64,000 nt of DNA, taken from positions 1-64,000 of the IMG/VR virus record IMGVR_UViG_3300043395_002349; one strand, 5' to 3'. This document shows, piece after piece, positions 1-9,587 of this stretch (within the stretch, counting starts at the first letter, position 1; every line of letters begins with the position of its first letter). The DNA comes from a virus. Both the position numbers and the translations under genes were made by a program. Below the pieces are notes generated by a model that was not told where the DNA came from, made no database searches, and worked only from the letters and a program-made list of their open reading frames with translations.

Positions 1-1415
1 AACATTGCATCATCTAACAATGCTTCTTTTTGTAATTCTGCTTCTTCGTAAGTGAAATTAAGTATATTTTTATAAATCCAATCTTTAGAAATAACTTTGA
101 TTTGATCCATTTTTTGAATTAAATCCATCTTCATTGTCCAAAGATTTATTTTTTCTTGTTCGTAAATTACCGATGGTAAAGTTAATTGTAATTCAAAGTT
201 TGTTAATTCACTATCATCAATACCCTGTGAATATAAGTGAGCAATTGCAATCTTTTCTAAACCATCTACAATAATTCTTTGGAATCTTTCAATAGTTTTT
301 GCAAATCGCATATCCATTGCAGCTAATGTAGCTTTTGAATTACCATCTTCTAAATAACCTAAGTGTTGTTTAGGTATTTTTAATGCTGCAAACATTTTAT
401 TCTTTAAATAATCAATATCATCCATTGGTGCATACTCTAAACCATCTAAATTTGTGATTTCAGTACCACTATCACCACCTCTAACAGGTAAATAGAAATC
501 TTCCATTAAATTTTGAATATTATACTTTAAGTTATATTCACCTGTTGTTTGATTTACATATGGAGTTTTCTTTGATTTTTGAATTACCTTTTGGATATAG
601 CTATCAACTTCTCCTGCAGGAATACCACCAACATCTAATTTAAAAATTCTTTTTTGTGGTGCTCTTACAATTCTATGGATAATCATTGCATCTTCCATCA
701 ATGATATTTGTTTCCATAATCTTCTTGCACCTTCTAATAACGATTTACCATAAGGTAAAAAATTTGTATCAGTTAATAAACGGAAGTGAGCAATTTCATA
801 ATTCTCATATTCAGTTTTTTGACCTGCGGTATACAACGATTTAGTTGCTAATGGTGTGTGAACAAATTTAACTGCTTGCCAATTGTTTGGGTCAAATCCT
901 TCAACTCTTGTAATTTCATATACTGATAATACCTGTACACCTACGATACCTAAATTTTCGGCTATCTCTAAGTGTAAAAACATATCACCATATTTAACCA
1001 AACTTCTAACCCAAGGCCATAAGTTAAACTCTACATTCACAATATCGTAAAATAAATTATCTAAAATAGATTTAATATGTTCGTTATTAGTTTTAATTTC
1101 TAACACTCTACCATATTCATTTCTACTTGTAGCTTCATCTGCGTATATATCTAATGCTGAACAAACTATTGGATCGGCATCCATAGCATCGTAATCTCTA
1201 AATAATTCTTGTCTAATTTGTTGATACGCTAAATAATTCTCATAGGTATTATTCATAGCCGATGAGTGTAAACGCATATATCTATCTCTTAGATTTGTTG
1301 CGATTGCTTGCGTTTCATCAAAATCAATAACTCTTAATTTACCCCCAACGTTTCTAACCATTGTAGAGGTTGAAAAGAGTTTTTTTAACCTACCGTAAAA
1401 TGAAGTATCTGCCAT
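1..1415 (-). CDS. Portal protein (T4 gp20-like), 3' end cut by window edge
   Basis: I translated this by hand; the frame is open from the ATG at 1413-1415 to the window edge, about 471 codons, so the C-terminus is missing. The protein begins MADTSFYGRLKKLFSTST and contains stretches typical of T4-family portals, such as DADPIVCSALDIYADEAT, LVKYGDMFLHLEI and KTPYVNQTTGEYNLKYNIQ. Portals form the dodecameric ring at the head vertex through which DNA is packaged and to which the tail attaches. The position two genes downstream of the large terminase supports the call. The start is preceded by an A-rich leader without a Shine-Dalgarno sequence. Identification rests on recognised family resemblance, not on a search. 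Confidence 0.88.
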   Translation of the reverse strand, partial: MADTSFYGRLKKLFSTSTMVRNVGGKLRVIDFDETQAIATNLRDRYMRLHSSAMNNTYENYLAYQQIRQELFRDYDAMDADPIVCSALDIYADEATSRNEYGRVLEIKTNNEHIKSILDNLFYDIVNVEFNLWPWVRSLVKYGDMFLHLEIAENLGIVGVQVLSVYEITRVEGFDPNNWQAVKFVHTPLATKSLYTAGQKTEYENYEIAHFRLLTDTNFLPYGKSLLEGARRLWKQISLMEDAMIIHRIVRAPQKRIFKLDVGGIPAGEVDSYIQKVIQKSKKTPYVNQTTGEYNLKYNIQNLMEDFYLPVRGGDSGTEITNLDGLEYAPMDDIDYLKNKMFAALKIPKQHLGYLEDGNSKATLAAMDMRFAKTIERFQRIIVDGLEKIAIAHLYSQGIDDSELTNFELQLTLPSVIYEQEKINLWTMKMDLIQKMDQIKVISKDWIYKNILNFTYEEAELQKEALLDDAM

Positions 1416-1427
1416 ATTTTTATTTTA

Positions 1428-1931
1428 TTACCACTTTCTACAAGACCAATATCTTGCTTTTGTTTTTGGTCCTGGATTATCACAATTATGTCTAGCTCTA
1501 AAAGATTTTCTCCTTTCAGGATTTGACTTTTTTATTCTCATATTAGGATCACCAAAGTTTACTTTTACAACTCTTCCAGATGGATTCATTACATAAACTT
1601 TAAACTTCTTAACATCACCTTGCATTGGTTTATTAAGGGTTACTTTATGACCTTGATATTCTGCTTCTTCAATAACACTTTCATTATAAGCTTCTTTTTC
1701 TTTCATTTTGGTTTTTAGAAAAGAAATAAAATCTTCATAATCATATTGATTTTCTACATCATATTCATCTGTCCAATCATCATTTACATCTTCGTTTGTT
1801 GGTTGAGGATTAAATGCGTTTGCATATGGGTCAGAATATACTTTGCCTAATTCAAAGGTTTTTCCGCCAATTGTTGTGGATTTAATATTTGATAATCCAA
1901 AAAATTCTTTTAAAATTGATTTCTTCTTCAT
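1428..1931 (-). CDS. Small head-region protein with conserved basic Cys-containing C-terminus
   Basis: This 167-residue protein has an acidic middle (about residues 40-70) and a strongly basic C-terminal third with the segments KKSNPERRKSFRARHNCDN and TKARYWSCRKW. I recognise that tail as one that recurs in T4-like phages of marine and freshwater bacteria, usually near head genes, but I cannot give it a proven function. A role in head assembly (core, scaffold or protease associated) is inferred only from its place between the terminase and the portal. The two cysteines and basic residues could bind metal or nucleic acid. The 17-base gap upstream contains the TATAAATAT element. Confidence 0.7.
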   Translation of the reverse strand: MKKKSILKEFFGLSNIKSTTIGGKTFELGKVYSDPYANAFNPQPTNEDVNDDWTDEYDVENQYDYEDFISFLKTKMKEKEAYNESVIEEAEYQGHKVTLNKPMQGDVKKFKVYVMNPSGRVVKVNFGDPNMRIKKSNPERRKSFRARHNCDNPGPKTKARYWSCRKW

Positions 1932-1935
1932 AATA

Positions 1936-1944
1936 TATAAATAT
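1936..1944 (-). promoter_or_regulatory. ATATTTATA start-proximal element
   Basis: Plus strand reads TATAAATAT, which is ATATTTATA in the direction of transcription. It fills most of the 17-base gap between the terminase stop and the ATG at 1929-1931. It is one of ten such sites in this window. The function (promoter -10 or leader signal) is inferred. Confidence 0.4.
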
Positions 1945-1948
1945 CAAT

Positions 1949-3535
1949 TTATCTAATAAGCCACCTTAAATCTTCAAAATCATCATTACCAACCTTCATT
2001 TGATATGGATTTTCTCTTAAATCACTTTGAGTATAAACAGGATTAAATTCAGTTTTTTGAAAACCACCTAATACTTGTCTATTCAAATCCATTCTTTCAT
2101 TTCTTAATCTTAATGCAGTATCTCTCACCCATAATCCGATACCTAATGCCATACAAAGGTCATCATTATATCCCTTTGCTGCGGTTGCTCTACCATTTTC
2201 CCAAATGAAAGTAAACAATTCATCTATCGTTCTTTTATCTCTAACAATTAATGATTTGTCTTTCATATATTGATCTATTTTAGATACAATCATAGGACGA
2301 GTTTTTGTAGTAATAGTAAATCCAGGTATCATTTGTTTTTGTTCTCTATACCATTTGTTTGTCCATTGAGTATCTACATCAACATACTGAACATCTCTAC
2401 TACTCCAAAATAAATTTTTATAATCTCTATCTAATATTTGTTGAATTGTAGCCCATCCAATATTTGCATTATCTACAATTAAAACTGCATCGTTATATTC
2501 AACTGAAAATGCAATTAACATATTACCGAAATCAACAGGTTCTATTTTACCTTTGTAACTAACAACCTGCTCACAACTTTCAACATCTATAATATGAAAT
2601 GCCGAATAGTCTTCACCATCACCTCTCGCAACATCTGCTGTAACAACATAACTTCTATTATAATCCGGTCTTTTCCAAATCCAAACGTTACCATCAAATC
2701 CTCTTTTATCAATTGGTTCTGTAACATTATTATCCATATACCATTGAAGAATTTCACCATCAATAACATTTGCACCTGAAGATATAAAATCACAATCACA
2801 TTCCTGTGCCGCTTGTTTTACACCTAATTGCTGTGTTTGTTCATCTCTCCATTGTTGATTTCTATCAGGGTGAACTGTCCAGTGTAATTTAATGGTATTA
2901 AATAAATTTTCACCATTTTCAGCACCCACCCACATTCTATGAAACCAATTACCTACACCATTAGGAGTTGAAAGTGCAATACAGTCACCACCCGTTGCCA
3001 ATGTCAACTGAGCCGCTGTCCAAATCTCATCAATATAATCAATGAATGCTGCTTCATCAAATACTAATAGGGATAATGCTTCAGAACGACCAGAGTCTGG
3101 TTTAGAAGATACTGCTTTTACTTGTGAACCATTTTTAAAACGTAATGAAAGTTTGTTATCTTCTTGCTCCGAAACTCTTAACCATACAGGTAAAAGTTGG
3201 TTCATTGTTCTAACTTTTAATACTAAGTTTTTTGCTACTTCTTGTTTGTTAGCAATAATAAGAACGTTAAAATCTTCATTAAATATCATCTTCCAAAGTG
3301 CGTAACCAGCTACTAAGGTTGAAATACCTAACTGACGTGATTTTAGAACAATATTATATCTGTGTGAGGCGAAATCTGCTAAAGCGTCTTCCTGAAACGG
3401 ATATAACTCAAATGGTATTTTTCCTCTGATTGGATGTTGAATTTTACAATATTTTTTCATGAAGTATATCGGGTCTGCCGCACACTTCTGATATTGTTCT
3501 CTAATTACATCTTTTAAAGATTTTTGATTATCCAT
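1949..3535 (-). CDS. terL: Terminase large subunit (T4 gp17-like)
   Basis: The 528-residue protein is the DNA-packaging motor and headful nuclease. The ATPase domain shows a Walker A variant SRQLGIST (66-73), Walker B LLVFDE (156-161) and the coupling motif ALSTPNG (about 187-193). The C-terminal RNase H-like nuclease domain shows its acidic residues in TADVARGDGEDYS (D301), LIVDNANIG (D355) and GYNDDLCMAL (D458/D459). Length and domain order match T4 gp17-type terminases, and the protein looks complete. It acts at the portal, encoded two genes downstream. No small terminase gene was recognised, although the 221-aa protein at 4157-4822 is a positional candidate. Confidence 0.97.
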   Translation of the reverse strand: MDNQKSLKDVIREQYQKCAADPIYFMKKYCKIQHPIRGKIPFELYPFQEDALADFASHRYNIVLKSRQLGISTLVAGYALWKMIFNEDFNVLIIANKQEVAKNLVLKVRTMNQLLPVWLRVSEQEDNKLSLRFKNGSQVKAVSSKPDSGRSEALSLLVFDEAAFIDYIDEIWTAAQLTLATGGDCIALSTPNGVGNWFHRMWVGAENGENLFNTIKLHWTVHPDRNQQWRDEQTQQLGVKQAAQECDCDFISSGANVIDGEILQWYMDNNVTEPIDKRGFDGNVWIWKRPDYNRSYVVTADVARGDGEDYSAFHIIDVESCEQVVSYKGKIEPVDFGNMLIAFSVEYNDAVLIVDNANIGWATIQQILDRDYKNLFWSSRDVQYVDVDTQWTNKWYREQKQMIPGFTITTKTRPMIVSKIDQYMKDKSLIVRDKRTIDELFTFIWENGRATAAKGYNDDLCMALGIGLWVRDTALRLRNERMDLNRQVLGGFQKTEFNPVYTQSDLRENPYQMKVGNDDFEDLRWLIR

Positions 3536-4176
3536 TATTTTTTTAATCTAATTTTCCAATATACACCGGCACCTACATATGGTGAAAGTTTACCATTAGT
3601 TCCATCTATTGTTCTGTTAGCAACACCTACTCCTAAATGGAATAATTTATCAGATTTGGTATTAATCATTATACCTGTTCCCATATGAGAAACAACATCC
3701 GCTTTATTAAATCCACCTTCTATACCAACAAACAATTTGGCTTTAGGTAATTCTTTAACAATTGTAGTATGTTCAACTAATCTTTCTTTAACTTTTGCGT
3801 TGAAAGTTCTTCCTAAAATTTGATTTTTAGTAATCGTATCGGTTAATGCTACAAAGCCCAGTCCATCTGGTAAATGCAATGTATCTTTGTAAATATTTTT
3901 AGCAAAATAATCTTTTAAAATAGATAATGTATCTACATTTGCCAATTTAACTAATGTATCATGTACAATTGTTTCATGATAAATATCAGCACCTTTTTTT
4001 GTTACAACTTTAGTTTTTTCTATTTCTGTTGTATCATGTATTTCTTTAATAATTTCATATCGTTTACCATCAACTACGGTTGTTTTTCCGATATTAATTT
4101 TGCCGGCTTTCATTTGATACAAAAAGAAAGCTATAAATCCTACTAATAGAATGTTCTTAATTGTTGAAAATTTCAT
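3535..4176 (-). CDS. Membrane-anchored protein with beta-rich C-terminus, unknown function
   Basis: This 213-residue protein starts with a short basic stretch and one hydrophobic segment (about residues 8-21, ILLVGFIAFFLYQ), consistent with a single N-terminal membrane anchor and the rest outside the cytoplasm. The middle (40-130) is charged and Lys/Thr/Asp rich. The last 65 residues alternate glycine and hydrophobic residues (for example FHLGVGVANRT and YVGAGVYWKIRLKK) and end like a beta-barrel or outer-membrane strand. The layout is compatible with an inner-membrane spanin-like or envelope protein in a Bacteroidota phage, but there is no lipobox and no holin or lysin beside it. It overlaps the next gene upstream by 20 bases and abuts terL. 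Function unknown. Confidence 0.7.
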   Translation of the reverse strand: MKFSTIKNILLVGFIAFFLYQMKAGKINIGKTTVVDGKRYEIIKEIHDTTEIEKTKVVTKKGADIYHETIVHDTLVKLANVDTLSILKDYFAKNIYKDTLHLPDGLGFVALTDTITKNQILGRTFNAKVKERLVEHTTIVKELPKAKLFVGIEGGFNKADVVSHMGTGIMINTKSDKLFHLGVGVANRTIDGTNGKLSPYVGAGVYWKIRLKK

Positions 4177-4822
4177 TGTATTTCTCCTTTATTATTTCCC
4201 AATCCTCATCTACTGCGGTTTGGAATTTGTTTATAATTTCAGATATATCTGTTATATCTTGTTCTAAATCTTTTCTAATTTTAGTTGTGTTTTCATTAAA
4301 CTCCCATTTCTCAATACTACCATCTTCATTTACAAATTGTGGTAATGTATCTAAATCTTTTAGTGCTTGTTCAAATCTTGCTTTTTCATCTTTTAATTTT
4401 CCTAATCCTACTGAGTTCATTTTCCAATATTCATAATTTTCATATAAACCCACTTCTCTCATTTTTGCTTCTCTTTTAACTAAACAATTTATACAAAATC
4501 CAGTTTGTCTGATAAATCTTAAGTTTGCTCCCTTTGCTCTACCGATTAAATCACAATCATTTCCTTTACAAGTTGAAATTTTATCTAAAAATTCTCTTGC
4601 TTCATCATATTTTGTAACACTAACTATAAATCCTTCTCTTTGTTCCCATTCTTTACCATCACTATCTGTCCATCTTTCACCAACTTCTCTTTTCTTTTTT
4701 ATTTCACCTTCATAACCAAAAGTACTTTTAGTATAAGTTCCATTCATTACATCTAAAACTTTTCTTCTACTTGGATGAATCCAGGTTTTCTTATCTTTGT
4801 TACCTTTACTTTTAATTAACAT
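4157..4822 (-). CDS. Hypothetical protein with C4 zinc-binding-like motif
   Basis: A 221-residue, highly charged protein. Cysteines at CKGNDC and, some 25 residues later, CINC form a C4 pattern that could bind zinc. The N-terminal 60 residues are basic (SKGNKDKKTWIHPSRRKVLD). The C-terminal 80 residues look helical and acidic and may form a coiled coil. The gene lies between the polyvalent-protein gene and the membrane protein, upstream of terL, so a packaging-related role such as a small terminase partner is possible but not shown. I do not recognise the family. An ATATTTATA element lies 14 bases upstream of the start. Confidence 0.65.
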   Translation of the reverse strand: MLIKSKGNKDKKTWIHPSRRKVLDVMNGTYTKSTFGYEGEIKKKREVGERWTDSDGKEWEQREGFIVSVTKYDEAREFLDKISTCKGNDCDLIGRAKGANLRFIRQTGFCINCLVKREAKMREVGLYENYEYWKMNSVGLGKLKDEKARFEQALKDLDTLPQFVNEDGSIEKWEFNENTTKIRKDLEQDITDISEIINKFQTAVDEDWEIIKEKYNEIFNN

Positions 4823-4836
4823 ATTTTATCTTTATA

Positions 4837-4845
4837 TATAAATAT
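4837..4845 (-). promoter_or_regulatory. ATATTTATA start-proximal element
   Basis: Plus strand TATAAATAT sits 14 bases upstream of the ATG ending at 4822, in the short gap after the polyvalent-protein gene. It lies within a run of alternating A and T. Member of the recurrent motif set; role inferred. Confidence 0.4.
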
Positions 4846-4851
4846 ATATTT

Positions 4852-7800
4852 TTATCGGCTAAACTTAAAAATACCGAGTATCTGATTTAAAGGGGCAAAT
4901 GCACCCGTTAATTTATAGGTATTTCCTTTGTAAAAGAATACCAATCCTTCATTTGGCACAATTTTTTCAAATCCTCCAATTGCATTTAATCTCGCTAATT
5001 CTTTTTCCAATTTTTTTATTTGAGTTATAGTACCACCATTCATAATTTGTTGTGCTGTACTTTCTAATGATTTTCGCATAGATTGCAATGCACTGTCAGG
5101 ATTTGCAGTTAATACTGAACCCATAAATGATAATACTTCTGCACCTACTCCTAAAAAGATATCTTCAAACTTTCTTAAATTACCTGCCATAATTGTAGTT
5201 TTAACACCTTTATCAATACCTTCTGCCCATTCTCTAGCTTTATTATCTTTTATATTTGCTATTCTAAAATTTTTATCATCAAATGCCCATCTTTTAATTA
5301 ACCCGGCTCTTTCAACTCCATCTATATTTTTTTTAGATTTAGTTATAAAATTATCCCACCAAGCCTGATGATAATCGGCTACACCATCATTATCTTTCAA
5401 ACTGAACTCTTTTTGAAGTTTACTTATCATTCCAATAAACTTTCCTTTTTTAGATGCCAATTCTTTATTTTTAGGTAATGTTGTAATTGGTGGTCCTTGT
5501 ATTGTATATTTTGATTGAATATGTGCATTAATTTGTTTTATCATTCCTGCTAATACACTTTCACCCCCATCTACTTTTCCAATTGCATTTCCACTTTCGT
5601 TATACTCAACTACGTTATGGAATACTAAAAGATTTTGTCCATACGGAATTACATTTGCATTTTCAGGATATATTACTTCTAAGTTTACAAAACATTTTCC
5701 GTTTTTAAATATTTTTTCTTTTTGTTTATCTGATAATCCTCTAATTGCGTTTTCCAAATCTTTTACTGCGAAAGAATATGCATCACTCAATGCACCTCTA
5801 CCACCGAATTTTGCACCTAATTGTGCCGCATCCATAGCACCTGCACCTGCATTTGCTAAATGTGATTTATTTCTTGCTGCAATCAATCTACCATTTTTCC
5901 AACTTACAGCCAATGCTTGTCCATCGGTTTTTTCTCTAACTATACCCAAATCTCCACTTAATGCACCATTTACTATATTTTTTAAATCACCAAATGTTAA
6001 ATTCATTTGAATATCAAATGGATGGTTCATATGACCGTATGCGCCACCTTCTAATATTAATCCTTCATCTACTTTTCTAAATGTAGTTGCTTGTTTACCA
6101 TTAATTGTTGGCATTCCATGTTGATCCTTACCTAAATCTTTTACAATAACTTTTTTGTTTTTGAATTTACCCATAAGGATTTCATCACCTTTATCTACAT
6201 CTACATTAATATCTTCTTCTATTTCAGTTATTACTTCATTTTGTTGTTGTGGCTTATCCCAATCATCTTCGTGTATCTTTCCATCTTCTTTATCATTATT
6301 ATAATCTTGTATTGCATTTTCCCAAACATCAGCAGGTATTTCACCTTCTTTCATCTGTTGTGCAAAATACAATGTAAACCATTCAATATATTTTTCATTA
6401 TCACCTTCCATTTCAGTTCCGGCAAATAATGCTGCTTTACCTATTCCACCTAATGCTAATTCTCCGGCAATATGTTCTGCTAAATGTCCACCCAAATGAC
6501 CTATAAATGTTGCTGCACCATGTCCTATTCCAGGACCCAATGCTACACCCAATGCACTTAGTGCTACTTGTTTTCCTAATGTTTTAAGTGCATCCTTTTG
6601 TCTATCATCTAATTGTTTTCCACTAAATAAATTTGCAATACCTTCACCCGCACTTCCATAAACATGTCCTAAATGTTGCATTTCTTTTTTAATTGATGGT
6701 AAAATGCCTTTTATTTTTGCATTAATAGTTTCACCAATACTTCGTCTAGTATTTGAATTTGGTTTTTGTTCTCCATTTCTAAAAAATGAACGTTCTTTTT
6801 CACTCCATTTTTTAATATTATTTTTAATTGCTTTTTTAACAATTTCTGGATTTTGTATAGCTTTGGTAACAACTTTTCCTACTCCCGCCGTTCTTGCATC
6901 TTTTTCTTTTGTAGATGTTGGTTGAATTCCTTGTGGTGTTTCTGTGTTTGCGTCTGCTGCTTTTGCTTGTACACCAATATCTTGTGCAAATTGATTAGAT
7001 ACGTTTACTAATTCTTCAATTGGCATATCTATCACTCTAACATTCATGTTTGCAGGTCTACCACTTGCTATTTCATGTGAGGTAACGGCTGCCCATCTAT
7101 GATGTCCATCTAATACATAACCATCTGAACTTACATAAATTGGTGCAGTTATACCTGGATGATTTGGATTTGCTTCCAATGCTTTTGTCATACCGGCTAC
7201 CTTTGCACCAACTAATTCTGTTTGTGTTGCTTTTAATTGATCTGCTGGTACTGATGTTGGTTCTGATACTTTAATACCCTTATCTTCTAACATTTTCTTA
7301 AATAATGCTTCGGTATCTACTTCACCATCTTTATCTTTTGGTAATTTATCTGCTTCTGAACCTGGTGTTGGTTTACCTTTAAATTGAGGCATTTTGGCTC
7401 TTTCAATTCCTTTGTTACCACCACAATATAAATTTGTACCGGGAATAGTAATTTGACAAAGATTAAAATTAGGTGCTTTTTCACCCTTTTCTTTTGCATC
7501 TTTTGCTGCTTGCGCTAATTGATCTATTTTGATAGATACTTCTTTTTGTTGCTTTGGTGTTATTTTATCAATATCTGATTTAGTACTTACATTAAAAGAA
7601 GGTATATCTTTTTTAACTTTATCCAAAGGAACATTTTGTTGAACAGGTTGTTGTGGTTGTCCTGCTCCTGGTTGAACCTTAGATGGTTGTTTAGGTTTGT
7701 TATTTGTAGGAACTACTGGCTGTTGTGCTTGTCCTCTATTTTGTATTGAGGGTTTTGCTTGCGTTGGTGCTGCCGTATGTTGTTTTGCAGCTGCCGTTTT

Positions 7801-9564
7801 CTTTATAGCAACAGGATGTTTTTGTTTACCTACTCTTTTCGATGGTAAATTTTTGTTTACTTGCCTTACTAATTTTATTGCCGCTTGATATGCAGGATGT
7901 TGTTTAGGATAATTTAATGCTGAACGAACTTTTACCATTTCGCCCGTTTCAGGATTTTTTACCATTTGGTCTAATGTTTTTTCATCATACCCACTACCTT
8001 TTACACTTGCTTCATCAATATCTTCCTTTGTATAAGGTCTATATAAATTAAGATTAACTTCAGGTTGTTCTTCTTCGCCAGGTGGGAATAGGTGACTTCC
8101 TATATTTCCACCAACAGATTTATGTTTTAGTGCTAACTGAGCTCTTAAAATTCTAACTGCTTCTTGTCTTGCAAAATCATCCACAGGTTGTTTAAGTGCT
8201 TGTCTTATTGTCATTTTTCTACCGGTTGCAGGATCAGCAAATTCAAAATCTAAAATATTTTCAAAATCCGTATCATCCGGTTGGTACATTGGATTTTCTT
8301 CTGTAATTTCTTTTGGATTTTCTATTTTTGCTAATTTATCATAATACATTAAATCTTCCGCAATATGATCTTTTGCTATTTCAGCTGCTAACTTAATATC
8401 AGAAGTGTGCTCTAATTCAATTTTAATACCTTTTTTAAGTTCTTCTTTTACTGTTTCTAATACATTTCTATAATCGTAGTAATCTCCTGAATATTTCTTT
8501 GCAATATCTATCAATGTTAAATTATCTGCTTTACCACCTGGAATATTATTAGTATTACTTATATTAATATTGGTATTTTCTTCTCTTTTCTTTTTGTTTT
8601 TCTTTGCAGAGGGTGCACCGTTTATATATCCCTGTGGTGAAGTTAAACCAATAAAAGCACCGCCAGGTAATCCTTCACTTAAATTTTTAAGATGTGTTAA
8701 ATCATTATTAGATATTTTATTTTTTACAATATTTTTTATATCTTTTGGATTAGGATTTTTAAGTGCTTTTTTAACATCAGAATCGTTTTTTAGTTTATTA
8801 ACAATTCTTTTGACATCACTATTATTTTTATGTTGTTTCCACCAATTTTTTATTTTTGCTACTATACCACCACTCATTAAATAGCTACCCAATGCACCTA
8901 TACTTAATCCAACCCCACCTTGTATTATAGCCAAAATTAATGCATCCAATACATCAAATGATTCGTTTATAACATTTTCATTTAATTTATTATCCAACGT
9001 GTTGTAAATTGTACTATCATATTTACCAAAAAATCTTTCAAACTCAGAATGTTTCTTTTTATCACCCAACCTTTTATTACGGAACATATTTCTAATATCC
9101 GTTGCTCCAAATGAATTTGATGGTAATTGAGTATAAACATATGCTTCTACTCCATATGGTTTCATCTTATTATCACCTTTATATGGTTTAAAGTATGCAC
9201 CACCTAATCTACTATTATCCTTTTCACCAACCGCTACAATTAATGCTGTTGTTTTTTCATCGTAATCTCTTAGTATTTCTATCGGTTGGTATGGATTTTT
9301 TACTTTTATAAATTTAGAAGATGGAATACCAAATAGTTTAGTTGCAATTTGTTTCTTTTCGTTAAAACTTAATGGAGATTTATCACTATCTTGTACATCA
9401 GATGATGCAATATATACATTTTTAGAACCAAATTTAGACACTAATGCATCATAAACTTTTTTATGTCCTTTATGAAATGGTTGAAATCTTCCACCATAAA
9501 CTATAACCTTATCTTTTACAGCATCTTTTAATACTGCTTCTACAATTTGATTTACTAATTCCAT
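4852..9564 (-). CDS. 1570-aa polyvalent protein: cytidylyltransferase-like, DUF5661-like, ParB-like and ligase-like nucleotidyltransferase domains
   Basis: Several enzyme-like modules lie on one chain. Residues 20-160 form a nucleotidyltransferase of the HxGH class (GRFQPFHKGH, 25-34; DIRNMF near its end), as in NMN or phosphopantetheine adenylyltransferases. Around 370-410 is a DUF5661-like segment (KIELEHTSDIKLAAEIAKDH). Residues 600-700 are a Pro/Gln/Lys-rich linker. Near 780-860 is a ParB/sulfiredoxin-like fold with YVLDGHHRWAA. Around 995-1030 is a Gly/His/Ala-rich hydrophobic stretch. Residues 1150-1570 carry motifs of covalent nucleotidyltransferases (RNA/DNA ligases): REKTDGQ (Lys about 1211), FVNLEVIYP, NEGLVFFY (about 1538) and TYKLTG (about 1551). 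Such polyvalent proteins are thought to be packaged and injected with DNA; here that is inference. Alternatively the N-terminal enzyme serves cofactor metabolism. Confidence 0.85.
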   Translation of the reverse strand: MELVNQIVEAVLKDAVKDKVIVYGGRFQPFHKGHKKVYDALVSKFGSKNVYIASSDVQDSDKSPLSFNEKKQIATKLFGIPSSKFIKVKNPYQPIEILRDYDEKTTALIVAVGEKDNSRLGGAYFKPYKGDNKMKPYGVEAYVYTQLPSNSFGATDIRNMFRNKRLGDKKKHSEFERFFGKYDSTIYNTLDNKLNENVINESFDVLDALILAIIQGGVGLSIGALGSYLMSGGIVAKIKNWWKQHKNNSDVKRIVNKLKNDSDVKKALKNPNPKDIKNIVKNKISNNDLTHLKNLSEGLPGGAFIGLTSPQGYINGAPSAKKNKKKREENTNINISNTNNIPGGKADNLTLIDIAKKYSGDYYDYRNVLETVKEELKKGIKIELEHTSDIKLAAEIAKDHIAEDLMYYDKLAKIENPKEITEENPMYQPDDTDFENILDFEFADPATGRKMTIRQALKQPVDDFARQEAVRILRAQLALKHKSVGGNIGSHLFPPGEEEQPEVNLNLYRPYTKEDIDEASVKGSGYDEKTLDQMVKNPETGEMVKVRSALNYPKQHPAYQAAIKLVRQVNKNLPSKRVGKQKHPVAIKKTAAAKQHTAAPTQAKPSIQNRGQAQQPVVPTNNKPKQPSKVQPGAGQPQQPVQQNVPLDKVKKDIPSFNVSTKSDIDKITPKQQKEVSIKIDQLAQAAKDAKEKGEKAPNFNLCQITIPGTNLYCGGNKGIERAKMPQFKGKPTPGSEADKLPKDKDGEVDTEALFKKMLEDKGIKVSEPTSVPADQLKATQTELVGAKVAGMTKALEANPNHPGITAPIYVSSDGYVLDGHHRWAAVTSHEIASGRPANMNVRVIDMPIEELVNVSNQFAQDIGVQAKAADANTETPQGIQPTSTKEKDARTAGVGKVVTKAIQNPEIVKKAIKNNIKKWSEKERSFFRNGEQKPNSNTRRSIGETINAKIKGILPSIKKEMQHLGHVYGSAGEGIANLFSGKQLDDRQKDALKTLGKQVALSALGVALGPGIGHGAATFIGHLGGHLAEHIAGELALGGIGKAALFAGTEMEGDNEKYIEWFTLYFAQQMKEGEIPADVWENAIQDYNNDKEDGKIHEDDWDKPQQQNEVITEIEEDINVDVDKGDEILMGKFKNKKVIVKDLGKDQHGMPTINGKQATTFRKVDEGLILEGGAYGHMNHPFDIQMNLTFGDLKNIVNGALSGDLGIVREKTDGQALAVSWKNGRLIAARNKSHLANAGAGAMDAAQLGAKFGGRGALSDAYSFAVKDLENAIRGLSDKQKEKIFKNGKCFVNLEVIYPENANVIPYGQNLLVFHNVVEYNESGNAIGKVDGGESVLAGMIKQINAHIQSKYTIQGPPITTLPKNKELASKKGKFIGMISKLQKEFSLKDNDGVADYHQAWWDNFITKSKKNIDGVERAGLIKRWAFDDKNFRIANIKDNKAREWAEGIDKGVKTTIMAGNLRKFEDIFLGVGAEVLSFMGSVLTANPDSALQSMRKSLESTAQQIMNGGTITQIKKLEKELARLNAIGGFEKIVPNEGLVFFYKGNTYKLTGAFAPLNQILGIFKFSR

Positions 9565-9567
9565 ACT

Positions 9568-9576
9568 AATAAATAT
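9568..9576 (-). promoter_or_regulatory. ATATTTATT start-proximal element (one mismatch)
   Basis: Plus strand AATAAATAT starts 4 bases upstream of the polyvalent-protein ATG (9562-9564), in the 23-base gap that separates this gene from the glycan cassette. It differs by one base from the consensus TATAAATAT. It suggests that the polyvalent gene starts a new transcription unit. Confidence 0.35.
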
Positions 9577-9587
9577 ATGATTACAAT

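Noticed and set aside
2587-2799. 70-aa minus-strand ORF inside terL
   Set aside because: Alternative frame of an undoubted terminase gene; Ile/Met/Leu/Gln-rich composition without motifs, typical of a shadow frame.
7697-7888. 63-aa plus-strand ORF rich in Cys, Ala and Phe
   Set aside because: Antisense of the Pro/Gln/Ala linker of the polyvalent protein, which explains the composition; no leader or neighbour on the plus strand.
8570-8884. 104-aa plus-strand hydrophobic ORF
   Set aside because: Antisense of a Lys/Asn-rich part of the polyvalent protein; Phe-rich sequence is the complement of Lys codons.
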